From Nicotiana tabacum (Eukaryota > Streptophyta > Magnoliopsida > Solanales > Solanaceae), in assembly GCF_000715075.1 (NCBI RefSeq), contig NC_134084.1:3908501-3972500 (forward strand): a stretch of 64,000 nt of DNA, read 5' to 3'. This document shows positions 22,801 to 34,055 of this stretch, one piece after another. Made by a program: the position numbers and the translations under genes. Every line of letters starts with the position of its first letter. The stretch's first letter is position 1. The notes under the pieces are model-generated. The model saw only the letters and a list, made by a program, of their open reading frames with translations. It ran no database searches and had not been told where the DNA came from.

Positions 22801-23586
22801 CTCCATAGGAATCTCACCAAAGTCATCACTAGCTGTTCCAACCATGAATTCAAGGCTTTGGTACTTGAGTACATGCCTAACGGGAGCCTCGATAAGTGGT
22901 TGTATTCGCACAACTACTTCTTAGACATCAAGAATAGACTAAGTATTATGATAGATGTAGCATGTGCATTGGAATATCTCCACCATGACTGCTCATTGCC
23001 CGTGATTCACTGTGATTTGAAGCCTAGTAACGTCTTGTTGGATGAGGACATGGTCGCCCACCTAAGTGACTTTGGCATTTCAAAACTGCTTTCTGAAGAT
23101 GAGAGTGTTTCATACACTAAAACTTTAGCTACATTGGGTTATATTGCACCGGGTAAGTAATCTCTTAATTAATTGCTTTTGAATATTTCTCTTTTCTTTA
23201 TTCCACCAGTAAATGCTGAATTTAAAATTTGACTGATTGTAGAGTATGGACGGGAGGGATTGGTGTCAACGAAATGCGATGTTTATAGTTACGGAATCAT
23301 GTTGATGGAAATATTTACAAGGACAAAGCCTAATGATGAAATGTTTGATGGAGATCTTAGCTTGAAGCAATGGGTGAGTAATTCACTCCCACAGGCAGTA
23401 AGAGAAGTTATCGATGCCAACTTAATAAAGCCGCAGGATACTCACTTAATAAAAAAGTTAGATTGTGTGGTTTCCATCATGAAAGTGGCAATAGATTGTT
23501 GTGTTGAATCTCCTAAAGAAAGGATTGACATGAAAGATGTTGTAGCGAGGTTAAACACGATCAAGATTCAACTTCTTGCATGTTGA
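19817..23586 (+). CDS. LRR-XII receptor-like serine/threonine kinase, copy 2 (intact)
   Basis: Predicted cell-surface immune-type receptor kinase of the FLS2/EFR/Xa21/At3g47570 group, 1180 residues. Exons 19817-21014, 21152-23152 and 23243-23586; all introns GT-AG and in frame. The start was chosen because MEKTF matches paralogue 1 and begins a signal peptide ending near ASLA (residue 23). Order: LRRNT domain (DQAALLSFKSQI, Cys61 and Cys68), about 28 LRRs of the LxGxIP type to about residue 800, a basic stretch RSKRKK, membrane span about 836-859, and kinase from about 890. Kinase: GSGSFGSVYKG, Lys926 (IAAKVF), HCDLKPSN with Asp1021, DFG Asp1039, APE across intron 2. Cys before the catalytic Asp makes it non-RD, as is typical of pattern-recognition receptors. 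HRNLTK replaces the usual HRNLVK. The ligand cannot be read from the sequence. The broken paralogue is at 544-4547. Confidence 0.95.
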
Positions 23587-23780
23587 GCAAGTTCTTATAA
23601 GAAACTTCTCTTCCAAATCATCTCGTGTGTAACAAATATTTGCAATAATATTTAGCTTCAAATAAGCTATAGTTTGGTTTGATTCATAACATCTATTTGT
23701 AGGTGAGGAGGGACTTTTCCTTTTGTTAAATCTATTTGCCCAGTCCTTTTAATTAATCCGCTATAATTAGGATCTTGATT
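23587..23780. other. 3' UTR and flank of receptor kinase copy 2
   Basis: Contains 'gcaagttcttataa' and 'ttttccttttgttaaa', which recur behind copy 1 (4590-4670 and 4779-4800). The order differs between the two copies, which again points to an older duplication of the 3' end. Confidence 0.5.
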
Positions 23781-23825
23781 GGGACTGAGGCATAGTAATT
23801 GTTGTTGTTGTTGTTGTTGTAATTC
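23781..23825 (+). mobile_element. 45-bp RTE tail insertion with 17-bp target duplication
   Basis: The perfect repeat TAATTAGGATCTTGATT lies at 23764-23780 and 23826-23842. Between them is gggactgaggcatagtaa followed by seven TTG-type units. The unit-1 flank has the site without the insertion (near 4664-4682). This is almost the shortest possible LINE insertion: a tail plus about 20 bases. Confidence 0.88.
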
Positions 23826-23848
23826 TAATTAGGATCTTGATTAGCTTC

Positions 23849-23940
23849 TATTTTTGTGTCAAATCTCCATAAGGAAGGATTGACATGAAAGATCTTGTAG
23901 GAGATTAAAGAAGATCAAGATTCAACTTATTGCATGTTGA
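23849..23940 (+). pseudogene. Orphan duplicate of the last kinase exon, copy 2
   Basis: Sequence around 'aaggaaggattgacatgaaa' through 'caacttattgcatgttga' is a decayed copy of the kinase C-terminus (GRIDMKDVVARL ... IQLLAC), with a deletion around the VVAR codons and a stop just before. It corresponds to the fragment at 4686-4778 behind copy 1. Confidence 0.75.
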
Positions 23941-24917
23941 GCAAGTACCTAAAATTCATTTATTCCAGAATACTCGTGTGTTGCAAATATTTGCAAAAAA
24001 AAAAAAAAAAAAAATAGTTTCAAATATGTTATAATTTAATATCCTTCATAACATAGAGAATTGAGGGTATTTCTGCTCTCTTAACTTGAAGTCTAAGTTG
24101 AGCAACACTACTGGAAATACGTGAAATTCCGACACTCAGTCTAAACTCTTTAGACGGCAAACCATCAAATTTTACGACAGATATTTCTAACAGCTAGGAG
24201 GTCACTGCAAACTAACATGTCTATACAAATAATTCAAATTTTCAGTAAAAGAAACTTCACACAATGAGAGAATTCACATCAGAAAATACACCAAACCCCA
24301 CCCCCATCTTACAGTACTGTACCTTCTTATGAAAGTTTACAAAAAATCATGCACAAAATCACCTACTGGAAGTTCATTTTAAGATTTCAAACCACCAAAA
24401 GATATTTCATTTGTTAAGATTCTTTCAAGGCTCGGTACAACTGATTTCAATTGAGTTAATAGCCTAAAACCCGCCTAAACTATACAAACTTTGTCAGCTA
24501 CCTAACTAAATTATCACCTGTCCCCGAAAACTAACATGATTCCCCATTTAACAATGTAAACAAATAGATCTCAACCATACTGATTCAGAATTCCACTAAA
24601 AGATCATTCACACAGCAAAGGAACTCATCTAGGCAATTGACCAAACACCTTATGCGCAACAAGTTTGCCTGATTATTTTCCTTCTAACATGCATAGATGT
24701 TGTAATTAGGAAAAATATTCAATTCATAAATTTGGTAATACAGAGAAGAGCTCAAGGATTTCATACCTGACGTTGTGCGATTTGAGGATTAGAGAGGAAT
24801 TTGCGGCTGTTTTCCTTCAAATCCAACCAATTAACTTTCAATTTGAAGAATGTGAGATTGTTTTCCAATGACTAGATGGTGGAATTCAGTTATCAGAATT
24901 AAAAAGTTGTTTCCCGC
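23941..24917. other. 3' flank of duplicated unit 2
   Basis: No gene. A run of about 19 A at 23995-24014, then sequence shared with 4840-5351 and 14410-14600. It shows the uninterrupted form of the flank that unit 1 lost to transposons. Confidence 0.65.
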
Positions 24918-25728
24918 CCGGAGTGATTTGTCATTGTTACCAGGGCGGATTCAGGGGAAATTATATACAAGTCCAAAATCTATTTTTTATATCTATATAT
25001 TAAGTTTTGAACACCTTTAACACAATCCAAAAGTGTAGTTTATTGGTCAAGCGGGTTTCAAAATATACATAAGGTTATAGGTTCAATTCTTACTAGCTAC
25101 AAAAATATATTTTTGAAATCTTTCGCGGAGATCCTGCCTCATTGTTACCCATAGTTTATCCTATTTTATTTTATTGTATTGTGTTATATTGTACCTACTA
25201 TATTGTAACGGATAAGTTTATTAAAATATTCATAATTATTTTAAATATTATCAAAAATTACACATAAAATAATTAGAATTGGGATTTAAAAAGCAATATT
25301 ATATAGCTAACTAGAGATGAAGTAATTAGAATTGAAGTTAAAAATCAAAGTAGAAGAAAGAACAAAACAAAAGGAAGGCAATAACTATACCTGACAATGG
25401 AGTTGGAAGTGGCAGAAGGAAAAAAGGAATGAAGAGGTAGGTTATAGGTTAGAAGATTTGGATTGAAATAAAATAAAAAAAGATAAAGAGAAATAAAATT
25501 ATAAAGTAATAAGTTTGGGCATAATTGGATAGAAAAATAGGAAACAATCTCACCACATCAAATCGGCTATTTTATAAAAATAGATTTTTCATTGTTCCGG
25601 AACAATGTATTTAACAATACAATACAATACAATACAATCAATTTTAACTAAACAATTAAAATAAACATTGTTTTGAGATACAATACAATACGATACAATG
25701 GGCAACAACCATCTAAACAAGCTATTAA
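24918..25728. repeat. MITE with inverted ends rich in ATTGTATTG
   Basis: The left end ('cattgttacccatagtttat' then 'tattttattgtattg', split by the nested insertion at 24941) pairs with the right end, which on the opposite strand reads 'ggttgttgcccattgtatcg' then 'tattgtattgtatc'. The inner part is AT-rich without coding capacity. The outer limits are approximate. Confidence 0.55.
24941..25139. mobile_element. 199-bp hAT-type MITE
   Basis: Begins CAGGGCGGATTCAGG and ends GGAGATCCTGCCTC, partial inverted ends. A direct repeat CATTGTTAC (24932-24940 and 25140-25148) flanks it; 8 bases of it would be the hAT-type duplication. It sits inside the left arm of the larger MITE. Confidence 0.8.
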
Positions 25729-25742
25729 ATAAGAAAAGGGAG

Positions 25743-26997
25743 TTTTACCTAGTTGTACTACAATGGAAACCCACTTACCACTATTATTTAGGTTCCTTGT
25801 AAATTACTTTGTATATCTATATTTACAAGTTATATACAAAACCATACAAAAAGAAAAAAAATCAAGATCCGTTAATGTTAGCGTGTCCCCATTTTCAATA
25901 ACCCTCCCCTACATTTAATATTCTGTTTCATTTTTTTCTCTTTCTTAATAAACACCTAAAATCTCTCTTTTATTTTTATAACCCCCCATCCCCAAATTTT
26001 TTATTCTTTTCCTTTTCCTAAATTTTCAATTTCAATTTCTCTCTTTCTTACTAATCACCAATAAGCTCTATTTCTTATTGATATAATAAAGACGAAATTC
26101 GGAATATTGGTCTAGAATCAAGTTGTGCGTAAATTTTAAATCTTGTTTTCTTTCTTTCTAAAATCTTTATTGTATGTGACTTGTATACGATACATCAATA
26201 CACAAAACAATACTCGATACAATACTAATACAATTATAATACGATTATATTAGATTTTTTGTGTAGAGTTATGATTGAAACTTGAAGAAGATGAAGATCA
26301 TAATTGTATCACAATTTTTTAGAAATATATCGCGATTGTATTATAATTGTATATGTATCATTATTATTGCAGGAATTGTATTACAAATGTATGATAATTG
26401 TATATTCATTATATATTGTTACGAGCAGTTGTGAGTTCGGATGAATTTCACAGTTTGTATCACAAATATATGATAATTGTATATTAACTTATTAGTATTG
26501 TTTTAGGTATTATTTTGGGTATTAATATACCAAATATAAGTTAGATACAATTGTGATACAGGTATGATACAATTATATTTTAGGATTGATGTATCTAATT
26601 CAATTATGATACAGTTATCATACAATTATCATACAATTCCTGAATATTTCTTCATTTTTAGTATTGTCCAGTCTCCAAGCAAAAGAACAATACAATTGAT
26701 GATTTTTTAATAATATAGCGTTTTCAACAATGGTGGGAAAAGAGAAGATGGATATTCTTTGCGTAGATTAAGAGATTTTGATGTGGGGAAAAAAAGGAGA
26801 GAGAAGACGAAAGGGGAAAAAAAGAAAAGAAAAAGATGTACTTGAATCCCTGAAGGCACTAATAATGGGGTGGGAACCTTTTAAAGGGCAATGTATATAA
26901 TTTGTAAGAAAAAACTAGATATTTATTAAAAACTACAAATTAAAATATAAAGAACATAGATAAATAAGTTTCTTTAATATAGTATAACTAGGTAACA
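25743..26997. repeat. AT-rich element with degenerate inverted ends and ATACAATT repeats
   Basis: 'tttacctagttgtactacaa' at 25744 pairs with 26965-26996, whose reverse strand reads 'ttacctagttatactatatt'. The middle (26180-26640) is dense in near-palindromes such as 'tatgatacaattgtgatac' on both strands. There is no ORF. I take it as a non-autonomous DNA element of unknown family. Confidence 0.5.
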
Positions 26998-27730
26998 ATC
27001 CCTAAGAAATAAAATAGCATGTTTTACAACACTGAAGAGGCCCCAAAAGTAGAGTACCGCAATTTTTGAAATTATATTTGTATTTGTAGTAAGTGAGAAT
27101 AGAGTACAGATTTTAACAGAAGATGCAGAGAAAATTGTAAGGATTTATTCTTAAATCATTTCTCGACAGATAATAGAATCAAACTTTAATAAAAAACGAT
27201 AATGTATTTGTGTCGCCAAATCACTAACTTTTTCTCAAACAAATATTGAATTTAAAACTTAGTTATTAGTATTTGAAGTCGTTGTTCTAAAATCTAGAAC
27301 TCATAACGTTGAAATTCTCACTCCACCGAGCTACAAAGTACAATCTACGGGCACAAGATCAAAGGACATAAGAGGCTCTTCAATCTAACGTGAATTAATT
27401 CATTGTTATCGGCAACATTGTAGTTTAAATAGTTTCACTTCCTACATGTGATTAATACAAGTCTCAATGCCAAGGATTTTTACTAAGGGAAGCAAAATTA
27501 TACAATATTAAACACACGAAAATATAAGAGATTAAAATAAAATAAGTAAAAGTAGAATGAAAGACTTATTCTGTAGATTTCACATTCATTCAAAATAGTA
27601 TTTTAGTAAAGAAATGAAGCATTCTGGGCCAACTATTACGACTACATACCCATCTAGTGTAGTAACATGGAAGCAAGCTACCTTGACTATTTTTTGTAGT
27701 TCTAAATAATTTACTGATCAAATGTTGTAA
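26998..27730. other. AT-rich intergenic DNA
   Basis: No ORF or repeat that I can assign. Confidence 0.5.
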
Positions 27731-28204
27731 GACCATCTCCAATCCAACACCAATTTTGGCATCAAACACCATTTTAGTGTAAGATTTGGTATTTTTTTTT
27801 TGGTTAAATTTTTATTTAACCAAGTAAGAATATTTACATCCGCTAGTTCTTTTGGACTCCAAAACTTGACCTATCTATAGAGCTATCTGACTAATCAATT
27901 AACAAAACTTCCTATACAATTACATTGAACTATATTAACTAGGAAAATTCTTCAACCTTTTCAGTTCTTTGTGCCACTTTGTTTTACTTTGCCCTGTTAT
28001 ATGTAGCTCCATTGCAATATCTTTGATCCTCTAATTACAAGCAACTATTCTCCCCTTAAAATCTTCTTTTGTTTCTCTCTGCCCAGACATGGTACATCAT
28101 TGCTGAGAATAGGAATATCAATATTTCACCTCGATTTTTACTAGCAGTCCTTCTTTTCAACCATTCAATCTCCTCTTCCCAGCTTCCAATCTAATGTTTT
28201 TCAT

Positions 28205-28603
28205 TTAGCCATTGTAACAGTAGAGCCCATATTGTCCTGGCATAATCACATCCAAACCATATATGCTCCATTGACTCCTCTTCTTTTGTTGCACATAGTA
28301 CACATCCTTTGCTACTGTTACTCCCCGTTTCTCAAGTCGATCAACTGTAGTCAATTTCCTGTGTATTGGTAACCATAGGATGAATCTGTATTTTGGTATT
28401 GCTTTAGATCCAGTTAATACTTTTTTCCACAAACTTTTCTGAAATTGAGGTCTCATAGCAATATATAGCTTTTTGATGCTAAATTTGCCATTTCTATAGT
28501 ATCTGTGCAACTCAACACTTGTATACTTTTCCATAAACCAATATCTGATATCAAAAATCTTCTTAACAAGCCAGCATGCTTGTTTATGAGTATACATCAT
28601 CAT
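28205..28603 (-). pseudogene. L1 LINE C-terminal zf-RVT region
   Basis: A 132-codon frame with FSIKKLYIAMRPQFQ ... WKKVLTGSKAIPKYRFILWL ... HRKLTTVDRLEKRGV, the zinc-binding reverse-transcriptase C-terminal domain of plant L1 elements. The expected CxxC that follows reads as YYVQQ here, so the zinc site seems lost. Confidence 0.8.
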
Positions 28604-28800
28604 GCTATCTTGCCCTTTGATGTAGTAGCTATGTATCCATTGTATCCATCGGATATTCTTCTTTGTACTAACAACCCATAGTAGTTTATACAGTGCAGCT
28701 TTGTTCCATTATATGAATGTCAGTTACATAACCCACCTGCTGAGAAAGGCATACAAACTGTGTCCCATGCCATTAAAGCTCTCCTTGATGGCTCACCCCT

Positions 28801-29837
28801 TCATGTCCATAAGAAAGTTTTACAAGCTGAAATTATTAGCTTAAGAATTTTCTTTGGCAGTAAAAACACATGTGCCCAGTAAGTCTGCATTTCAAAGATT
28901 ACACTTTTCAGCAATTGGAGCCTTCCATTGTATGATAGTAGCTTAGTAGTCCAACAATTAATCCTAGTTGTGATCTTCTCAATCAATGGCATACACTGTT
29001 GAACTATCAGCTTCTTAGAGGATAATGGTACTCCAAGGTATTTGAATGGTAGTTCCCCTAGTGTAAATTGCATCTCTTCCAAAATCATATATTTGAATTC
29101 CTTTGTAACACCTGCAATGTATAAAGCACTCTTCTCCATATTAGCCTTAAGTCCTGACACTTCTGAGAAATGATTGAATCTGTCTAGTAGCAATCTGATA
29201 GATATCATATCTGGTCTACAACACATGATCAAATCATCTGCAAAGCATATGTGAGTAATATTATTTTTGGAGCACCTCAGATGATAATTAAAGTCAGGGT
29301 TATCCTTCAGCTTCTTCAATGCCCTATTCAGATATTCCATCACCAATACAAAGAGATAATGAGACACTGGATCTCCATGTATTAGCCCCTTCTTCCCCTG
29401 AAATTTAGTTGTTAACCCTCCATTTAGTATCAATGAATAGCTGACAGTAGATACACAGTTTATTATCAGCTCCACAAACTTAGTAGGCATACCATACTCT
29501 ATCAATATCATTTTTAGAAAAGGCCATTCTACTGAGTCGTATGCTTTCCTTATGTCCACATTTATGCAGCATCTTGGTGAACTCTCTTTTGAGTATATCC
29601 CTTGATCAGCTCGTGTGCAATAATGACATTATCAAGTATGTTTCTCCCTTCTATAAAATTTGACTGAGAAGGTCCCACAATTGAGTTCACTACCAACTTC
29701 AATTTTGCTATGAGAATCTTGGATATGATTTTGTACACTGTAGTGCAGCAGGCAATAGGTCGAAACTCTTTGACAGAGTTTGGGCTAGCACTCTTAGGTA
29801 CTAGTGTAATTGTTGTGAAATTAACACTCTTAAGCAA
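28801..29837 (-). pseudogene. L1 LINE reverse transcriptase
   Basis: Two frames. The upstream one (29562-29837) has ITLVPKSASPNSVKEFRPIA and IVGPSQSNFIEGRNILDNV. The downstream one (28801-29559) has MDIRKAYDSVEWPFLK (motif A), GKKGLIHGDPVSHYLFVLVM, where the family usually has G(L/I)RQGDP, and ITHICFADDLIMCCR (FADD). A frameshift near 29560 separates them. The RNase-type downstream region continues towards 28205. Confidence 0.9.
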
Positions 29838-30371
29838 CTTCCTAGTTTTGAAAAATTCCTGTACATCTTACTTGACTTATCCTCCAATTATGTGCCAGTA
29901 TTCTTTGAAAAACTCTGCTGGAAAGCCATCTATCCCTGGTGCTTTTTCATTTGGTAGCTCCTTCACTGCCTTATCAATGTCTTCCATAGTTATTGAGGCA
30001 ATAAGCAATTATTGTTGCTCCTTTGTAAGGCAATGTACATCCCTAGCTGTTTCAATATCAATACAGGGGATATCACTTGCTGGAGTGCCCAATAAGCTTT
30101 TAAATTCTTGTTCAATCTGTTTTGGTTCTGATACTCTCCTTCCTTGTTCATTACAAATGGATGCAATTATGTTCCTTGTCTGCCTATTTTTTAGTTGAGC
30201 ATGAAAGAATTTAGAATTTCTATCTCCTGTTTTTATCCACATTGCTCTGCACTTTTGTATGAGTACCTGTTCATTTCCCCCTTCCCGTTTTTCAGTCTGT
30301 ATAATCAACTCTCTTTCCTGATCAATTAAATGTTGGTTGAGAGGGTCATCATCCAGCTTCCTTTGAGTATT

Positions 30372-31301
30372 CTACAACTCCATTCTTAAGTTCACAAGCT
30401 TCTTCTCCAATGAGTTCATCTCCTTGTTCATCTGTCTGGTTCTATTTTGTAATCTTTGCAGCGTAATCCACACAGAGTATATAGTATACCCCTTAATTCT
30501 TTGGTTCCAGACCTTATTCCCACTTTCTTTAAACTCCCTTTGATATAGCAAAATATTGTAAAGCCTAAAAAGCTTTTGTAAGTGGTTCTTTACCACTTCA
30601 GTGTTTATCACAATAGGTGAGTGATCAAAAATCCCTGGCAGTTCATATACAACTTCTAGGCTACTATACTTTGTAAGCCAAGAGGTATTTCCAAACACCC
30701 AATCAATATTGTTATAGATTCTATCTATTGCATCCCTTTTATTGCACCATGACCACTGACAGCCTTTTCTATTCAATTGCCCCACTCCAATATCTCTTAT
30801 ACAGACTTGAAAATCCACTAATTCAGCTTGATGTATATGTTGACCATTAATTCTATCATTAACAGACAGAACACTATTAAAGTCTCCTATTACCAACCAA
30901 GCCTCCTGCATTGTACTATACATCTGCCTTAGTTGATCCCATAACTCCCTCATTTCATGCTCTTTATTCTTTCCATATACCAAAGTGATGTAACATGAGA
31001 ATTGTGACCCTCTTTTCTTCACTTGGCAATTAATCAATTGAGTAGTGACCATCAGAATTTGGACTCAGACCATATTGTCCTTCCAAAATAACCATAACCT
31101 CCCAATAGGACTTGTCTTCTCATCTGAAAACACTTGCCAATCCCTACGAAACTTACTTTTAACTTTGCTAACACTTCTAGGCTTTATCTTTGTCTCAAGG
31201 CAGCCTAGTAAAGTAATTTTGTGCTTCAGCAGAAAGGCCTTGAGTTCTCTCTGCTTGTAGGGCTTATTCAGCCCTCTTATATTCCAAGAGCTTATTATCA
31301 T
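30372..31301 (-). pseudogene. L1 LINE endonuclease
   Basis: The frame 31065-31301 has MIISSWNIRGLNKPYKQREL and LGCLETKIK (Asn and Glu motifs). The frame 30372-31052 continues with FSCYITLVYG, AWLVIGDFNSVLS (Asp/Asn) and PGIFDHSPIVI, the His motif. A frameshift or stop near 31055 separates them. The catalytic motifs are otherwise present. Confidence 0.87.
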
Positions 31302-31439
31302 GGTGGATTTTCCTCATTGAGGCTAATCCCTTTAGTCACCTTTGCAGTGCTGCAATCCTCATGTATTCTCAGAGAGTTATACCTGTTAGTCATTAACAAC
31401 TTCTCTATCTCAGTGTCATTTAGAGCTCTCTTGCTTTAA

Positions 31440-31750
31440 ATTTGTACTTTCATCTTCTGCTTTCCTTTGGATCTTTGTTGTGGCTGGAATGCCTTTTCTT
31501 GTTCAGTATTCTATTCTGCATTTTTCTGTTCTTCTTGTTGCTTCTGCAGCTTCTCACTTGTCGCCCCATTCTGTTCTCTCCCTATCTCCTGTTGTACTAG
31601 TACTTCTGATTGCTCAATAGCAGATTTTACTTTCCATTGTGTTTTCCTCTTCTGTTGCTTGAATGGTTTTCCTTGTTTTTGTTGTTTCTCCTCCTTGTGT
31701 TGTTGCTTTTCTGCTAGGGCCTTCTCACGGTTAAATTCATGTTGTCCTAT
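31440..31750 (-). pseudogene. L1 LINE ORF1 C-terminal remnant
   Basis: Read on the minus strand, this is Glu/Lys/Gln-rich (EKALAEKQQHKEEKQQ ... KPFKQQKRKTQW) with stops. It lies directly 5' of the endonuclease, where plant L1 elements have the end of ORF1. The Cys-rich plus-strand frame here is its shadow. Confidence 0.6.
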
Positions 31751-32177
31751 ATGGAAATATACTTCACAGATCTTTGTACAATATTTGCTTATAATTTATA
31801 TTATTTAAAAATTAAAGGTATAAAATAATTTTATATTAAACAATTATATAAGAAAGAAATATGAATTATATGGAATAAATATGTAAAAGAAAAAAGAAAG
31901 AATTTGCTTTATAAATAAAATAATATAATATAGAAGAGAGAAGAATATAAACGGAATATTCTTTTTTGGTGTAAAAAATAATGTAATGGGTTGAAGTTAC
32001 TTTGTACCATTTTGATGTTTACACCACTTTGGTATAAAAAAAATGATGCAAGGGTTGGAGATGCCCTAAAGGCAGATTGCCTACTTGAGAAACGTAACTA
32101 GTTTGCATCGGTGGCATTTGTTGTCGAATAAAATATTATCTGAAGTTAAAGTTGAACAAAGTACTTGAAAGTTGAGC

Positions 32178-32487
32178 CCGTTTGGCTATAAAAAAGTTTT
32201 TATTTTTTTTGAATTTTTTTTCACTTTTTTCAAAATTAATGTTTGATCATAAAATTTTTAATTTTCGCTAGAAGCTGAATTTTGAAATTTTTCGAAAATT
32301 TGAAGAACTCCAAAAAGTCGTTTTCCAAAATTTTCACTCAGATCACTTACAAAAATTAAAAAACAATCCAAAATTATATTTATGTCCAAATACAACTCTA
32401 ATTTTCAAATATCATTTTCACTTAAAAACAAATTTTACTTTTTTTTTCCGGAATTTTACAATTCTTATGTCCAAACACCCACATTAA
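32178..32487. repeat. MITE with 'gtttggccataa' ends
   Basis: 'cccgtttggctataaaaaag' at 32179 pairs with 'cttatgtccaaacaccca' near 32468-32485. Between them lies poly-T and poly-A-rich sequence without ORFs. This type of short foldback repeat is common in nightshade intergenic DNA. Confidence 0.6.
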
Positions 32488-32499
32488 TCTGACTAGACA

Positions 32500-32815
32500 A
32501 AAACGTTTAAGATTCATTTCATTTGGAGTACTTGACAAATTTTATAGTAATATTTTCACCAGAATTTCAAATATTGTAAACAATTTTCAAGTACCAAAAC
32601 ATTATTTGTGGTCTTATGCCTAGTCATTCCTCTTTTTGCTAGGCATAAATATTTTGTAAAGTCACTTTAAAAAGGAAACATCCCTAACATCCACATATTT
32701 TTTTACACTTTAATTTACACATCATTAATTTTTTTTAATATGACCTGGAGTCTGAGCTGGGCATCCACATATCAAATACTCCTATCCACTAAGCTCCGTA
32801 TCTATCACATATCAC
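32500..32815. repeat. Local duplication, copy A
   Basis: 'acttgacaaattttatagta', 'gtaaagtcactttaaaa', 'taacatccacat' and 'tatgacctggagtctgagct' recur in the same order at 33090-33320 and, after an insertion, at 34155-34235. There is no coding sequence. Confidence 0.6.

Positions 32816-32883
<68 letters not shown>
32816..32883. repeat. (AAT)n microsatellite
   Basis: Uninterrupted AAT repeats of about 68 bases. Confidence 0.97.
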
Positions 32884-32884
<1 letters not shown>

Positions 32885-33784
32885 GAAAAATACAAACTTT
32901 AAACATGTTAATAAGTGCCACTATTCGTTTTATCTAAATTTAATATGTATACATATTTAATCAATTTATTAACATAATACACTATTTGATCGAGCAAAAG
33001 TTACAGGGTTCGGCTGAATTCATAGCTCGGCTTCTTCCTCCGCCGCTAATCTCACTTGACAAAAAAAAATTAAATTTTGTGTTACTTGGAATACTTGTCA
33101 AATTTTATATAATAGTTTGTCAAAATTCCAAATAGAGTTGAATATTTTCAAATATCAAAATGGATTACTTATTATTTATGGTCAAAATGAGAAAATTTTT
33201 AGTAATTTTGAAGGTCGGACTCTCCATAGCACATGCTTAGTCATTTCACTATTTGCCATGCATGCTTTCTAAAGTCACTTTAAAATTGTTTAACATCCAC
33301 ATGTTTTCATACACTTTTATGTAGAGATAGGGGCGGAGCTTGAGATCGAGGTACGGGTTTGATCGAATTCAATAACTTTAGTTCAAACTTTATATTTATC
33401 TTAAGTATTTTATGTAATATAACAATTTATTAATTTAGAATTTAGTAATATAAAAAAGTTAGAATCCTAAACTCATAAGCTTTAAATTCTTACTCGTTAC
33501 CATGTATAACCGGCAGTCAGGGACGGATTTATAGGCAAAATTATAGGGCACGTGAACCCATAGTCTTTCCGCAAAATTAGATATTTTATGTACATATTTT
33601 CTAAAATTTGTATAATATTAACTGTTGGCACCCATGTCTCGAGAAGGTTGAATGGTGCACTTGGTTGAAGATGAGGTTATTTACTAAGAGGAATATGAAT
33701 CAATTCTCACTTAATACATTTTTTCCTTATTTTTTTAGTAGTGTACCGATGTACTAGAAATACTAGATCTGCCTTTTCGAGCAA

Positions 33785-33892
33785 CGTGGTGCATAAGGCA
33801 TCCTGCATTCACGCATGATCTGGATAAGGGCTGCATTGTGTTGCAGACAATCTATCCTAATGAAAGAGGTAGTGACTGCTTCTACGGCTCTG
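33785..33892 (-). mobile_element. Au/TS-type SINE fragment
   Basis: 'ggtgcataaggcatcctgca', 'cattcacgcatgatctgg', 'aagggctgca' and 'agtgactgcttctacggctc' follow the antisense order of Au-type SINEs, with the part beyond the B box missing. Confidence 0.65.
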
Positions 33893-33954
33893 CAACCATA
33901 TATAGATCATTAATGTAAGAATTAGTGACTGCTTCTGCTACTCCGCCTTTTTGA

Positions 33955-34055
33955 GCAGCGTGGTGCACAAGGCATCCTGCATTCACGCAGGATCTGGGTA
34001 AGGGCTGCACTATGTTGTAGACATTAATCTATCCTAATACAATGCAAGAACTAGT
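33955..34055 (-). mobile_element. Second Au/TS-type SINE fragment
   Basis: 'ggtgcacaaggcatcctgca', 'cattcacgcaggatctggg' and 'aagggctgca' repeat the fragment at 33785 with small changes. The two lie about 170 bases apart in the same orientation, so they may derive from one local duplication. Confidence 0.65.

Larger units (their letters stand above)
27791..31750 (-). mobile_element. L1-type LINE (defective)
   Basis: Minus-strand non-LTR element. The 3' end is the A tail, seen as a T run at 27791-27801. In order from high to low coordinates: an ORF1 remnant, endonuclease, reverse transcriptase and a zinc-finger region (zf-RVT). Frames are interrupted at about 31060, 30370, 29840-30000 and 29560, so it is dead. 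The 5' limit is uncertain because the target duplication could not be read. Confidence 0.87.
27731..32066. mobile_element. Tourist-like MITE split by a LINE
   Basis: The left end GACCATCTCCAATCCAAC (27731) pairs with the right end ending GGGTTGGAGATGCCC (32066), whose reverse complement is GGGCATCTCCAACCC. TAA flanks both ends (27728-27730 and 32067-32069). The 3-bp duplication and short inverted ends fit the PIF/Harbinger (Tourist) type. The MITE sequence proper is about 27731-27790 and about 31960-32066; the rest is the inserted LINE. Confidence 0.7.

Noticed and set aside
31467..31808. Cys-rich plus-strand ORF that resembles a small secreted peptide
   Set aside because: It is the shadow of the Glu/Lys/Gln-rich ORF1 end of the minus-strand L1 LINE.
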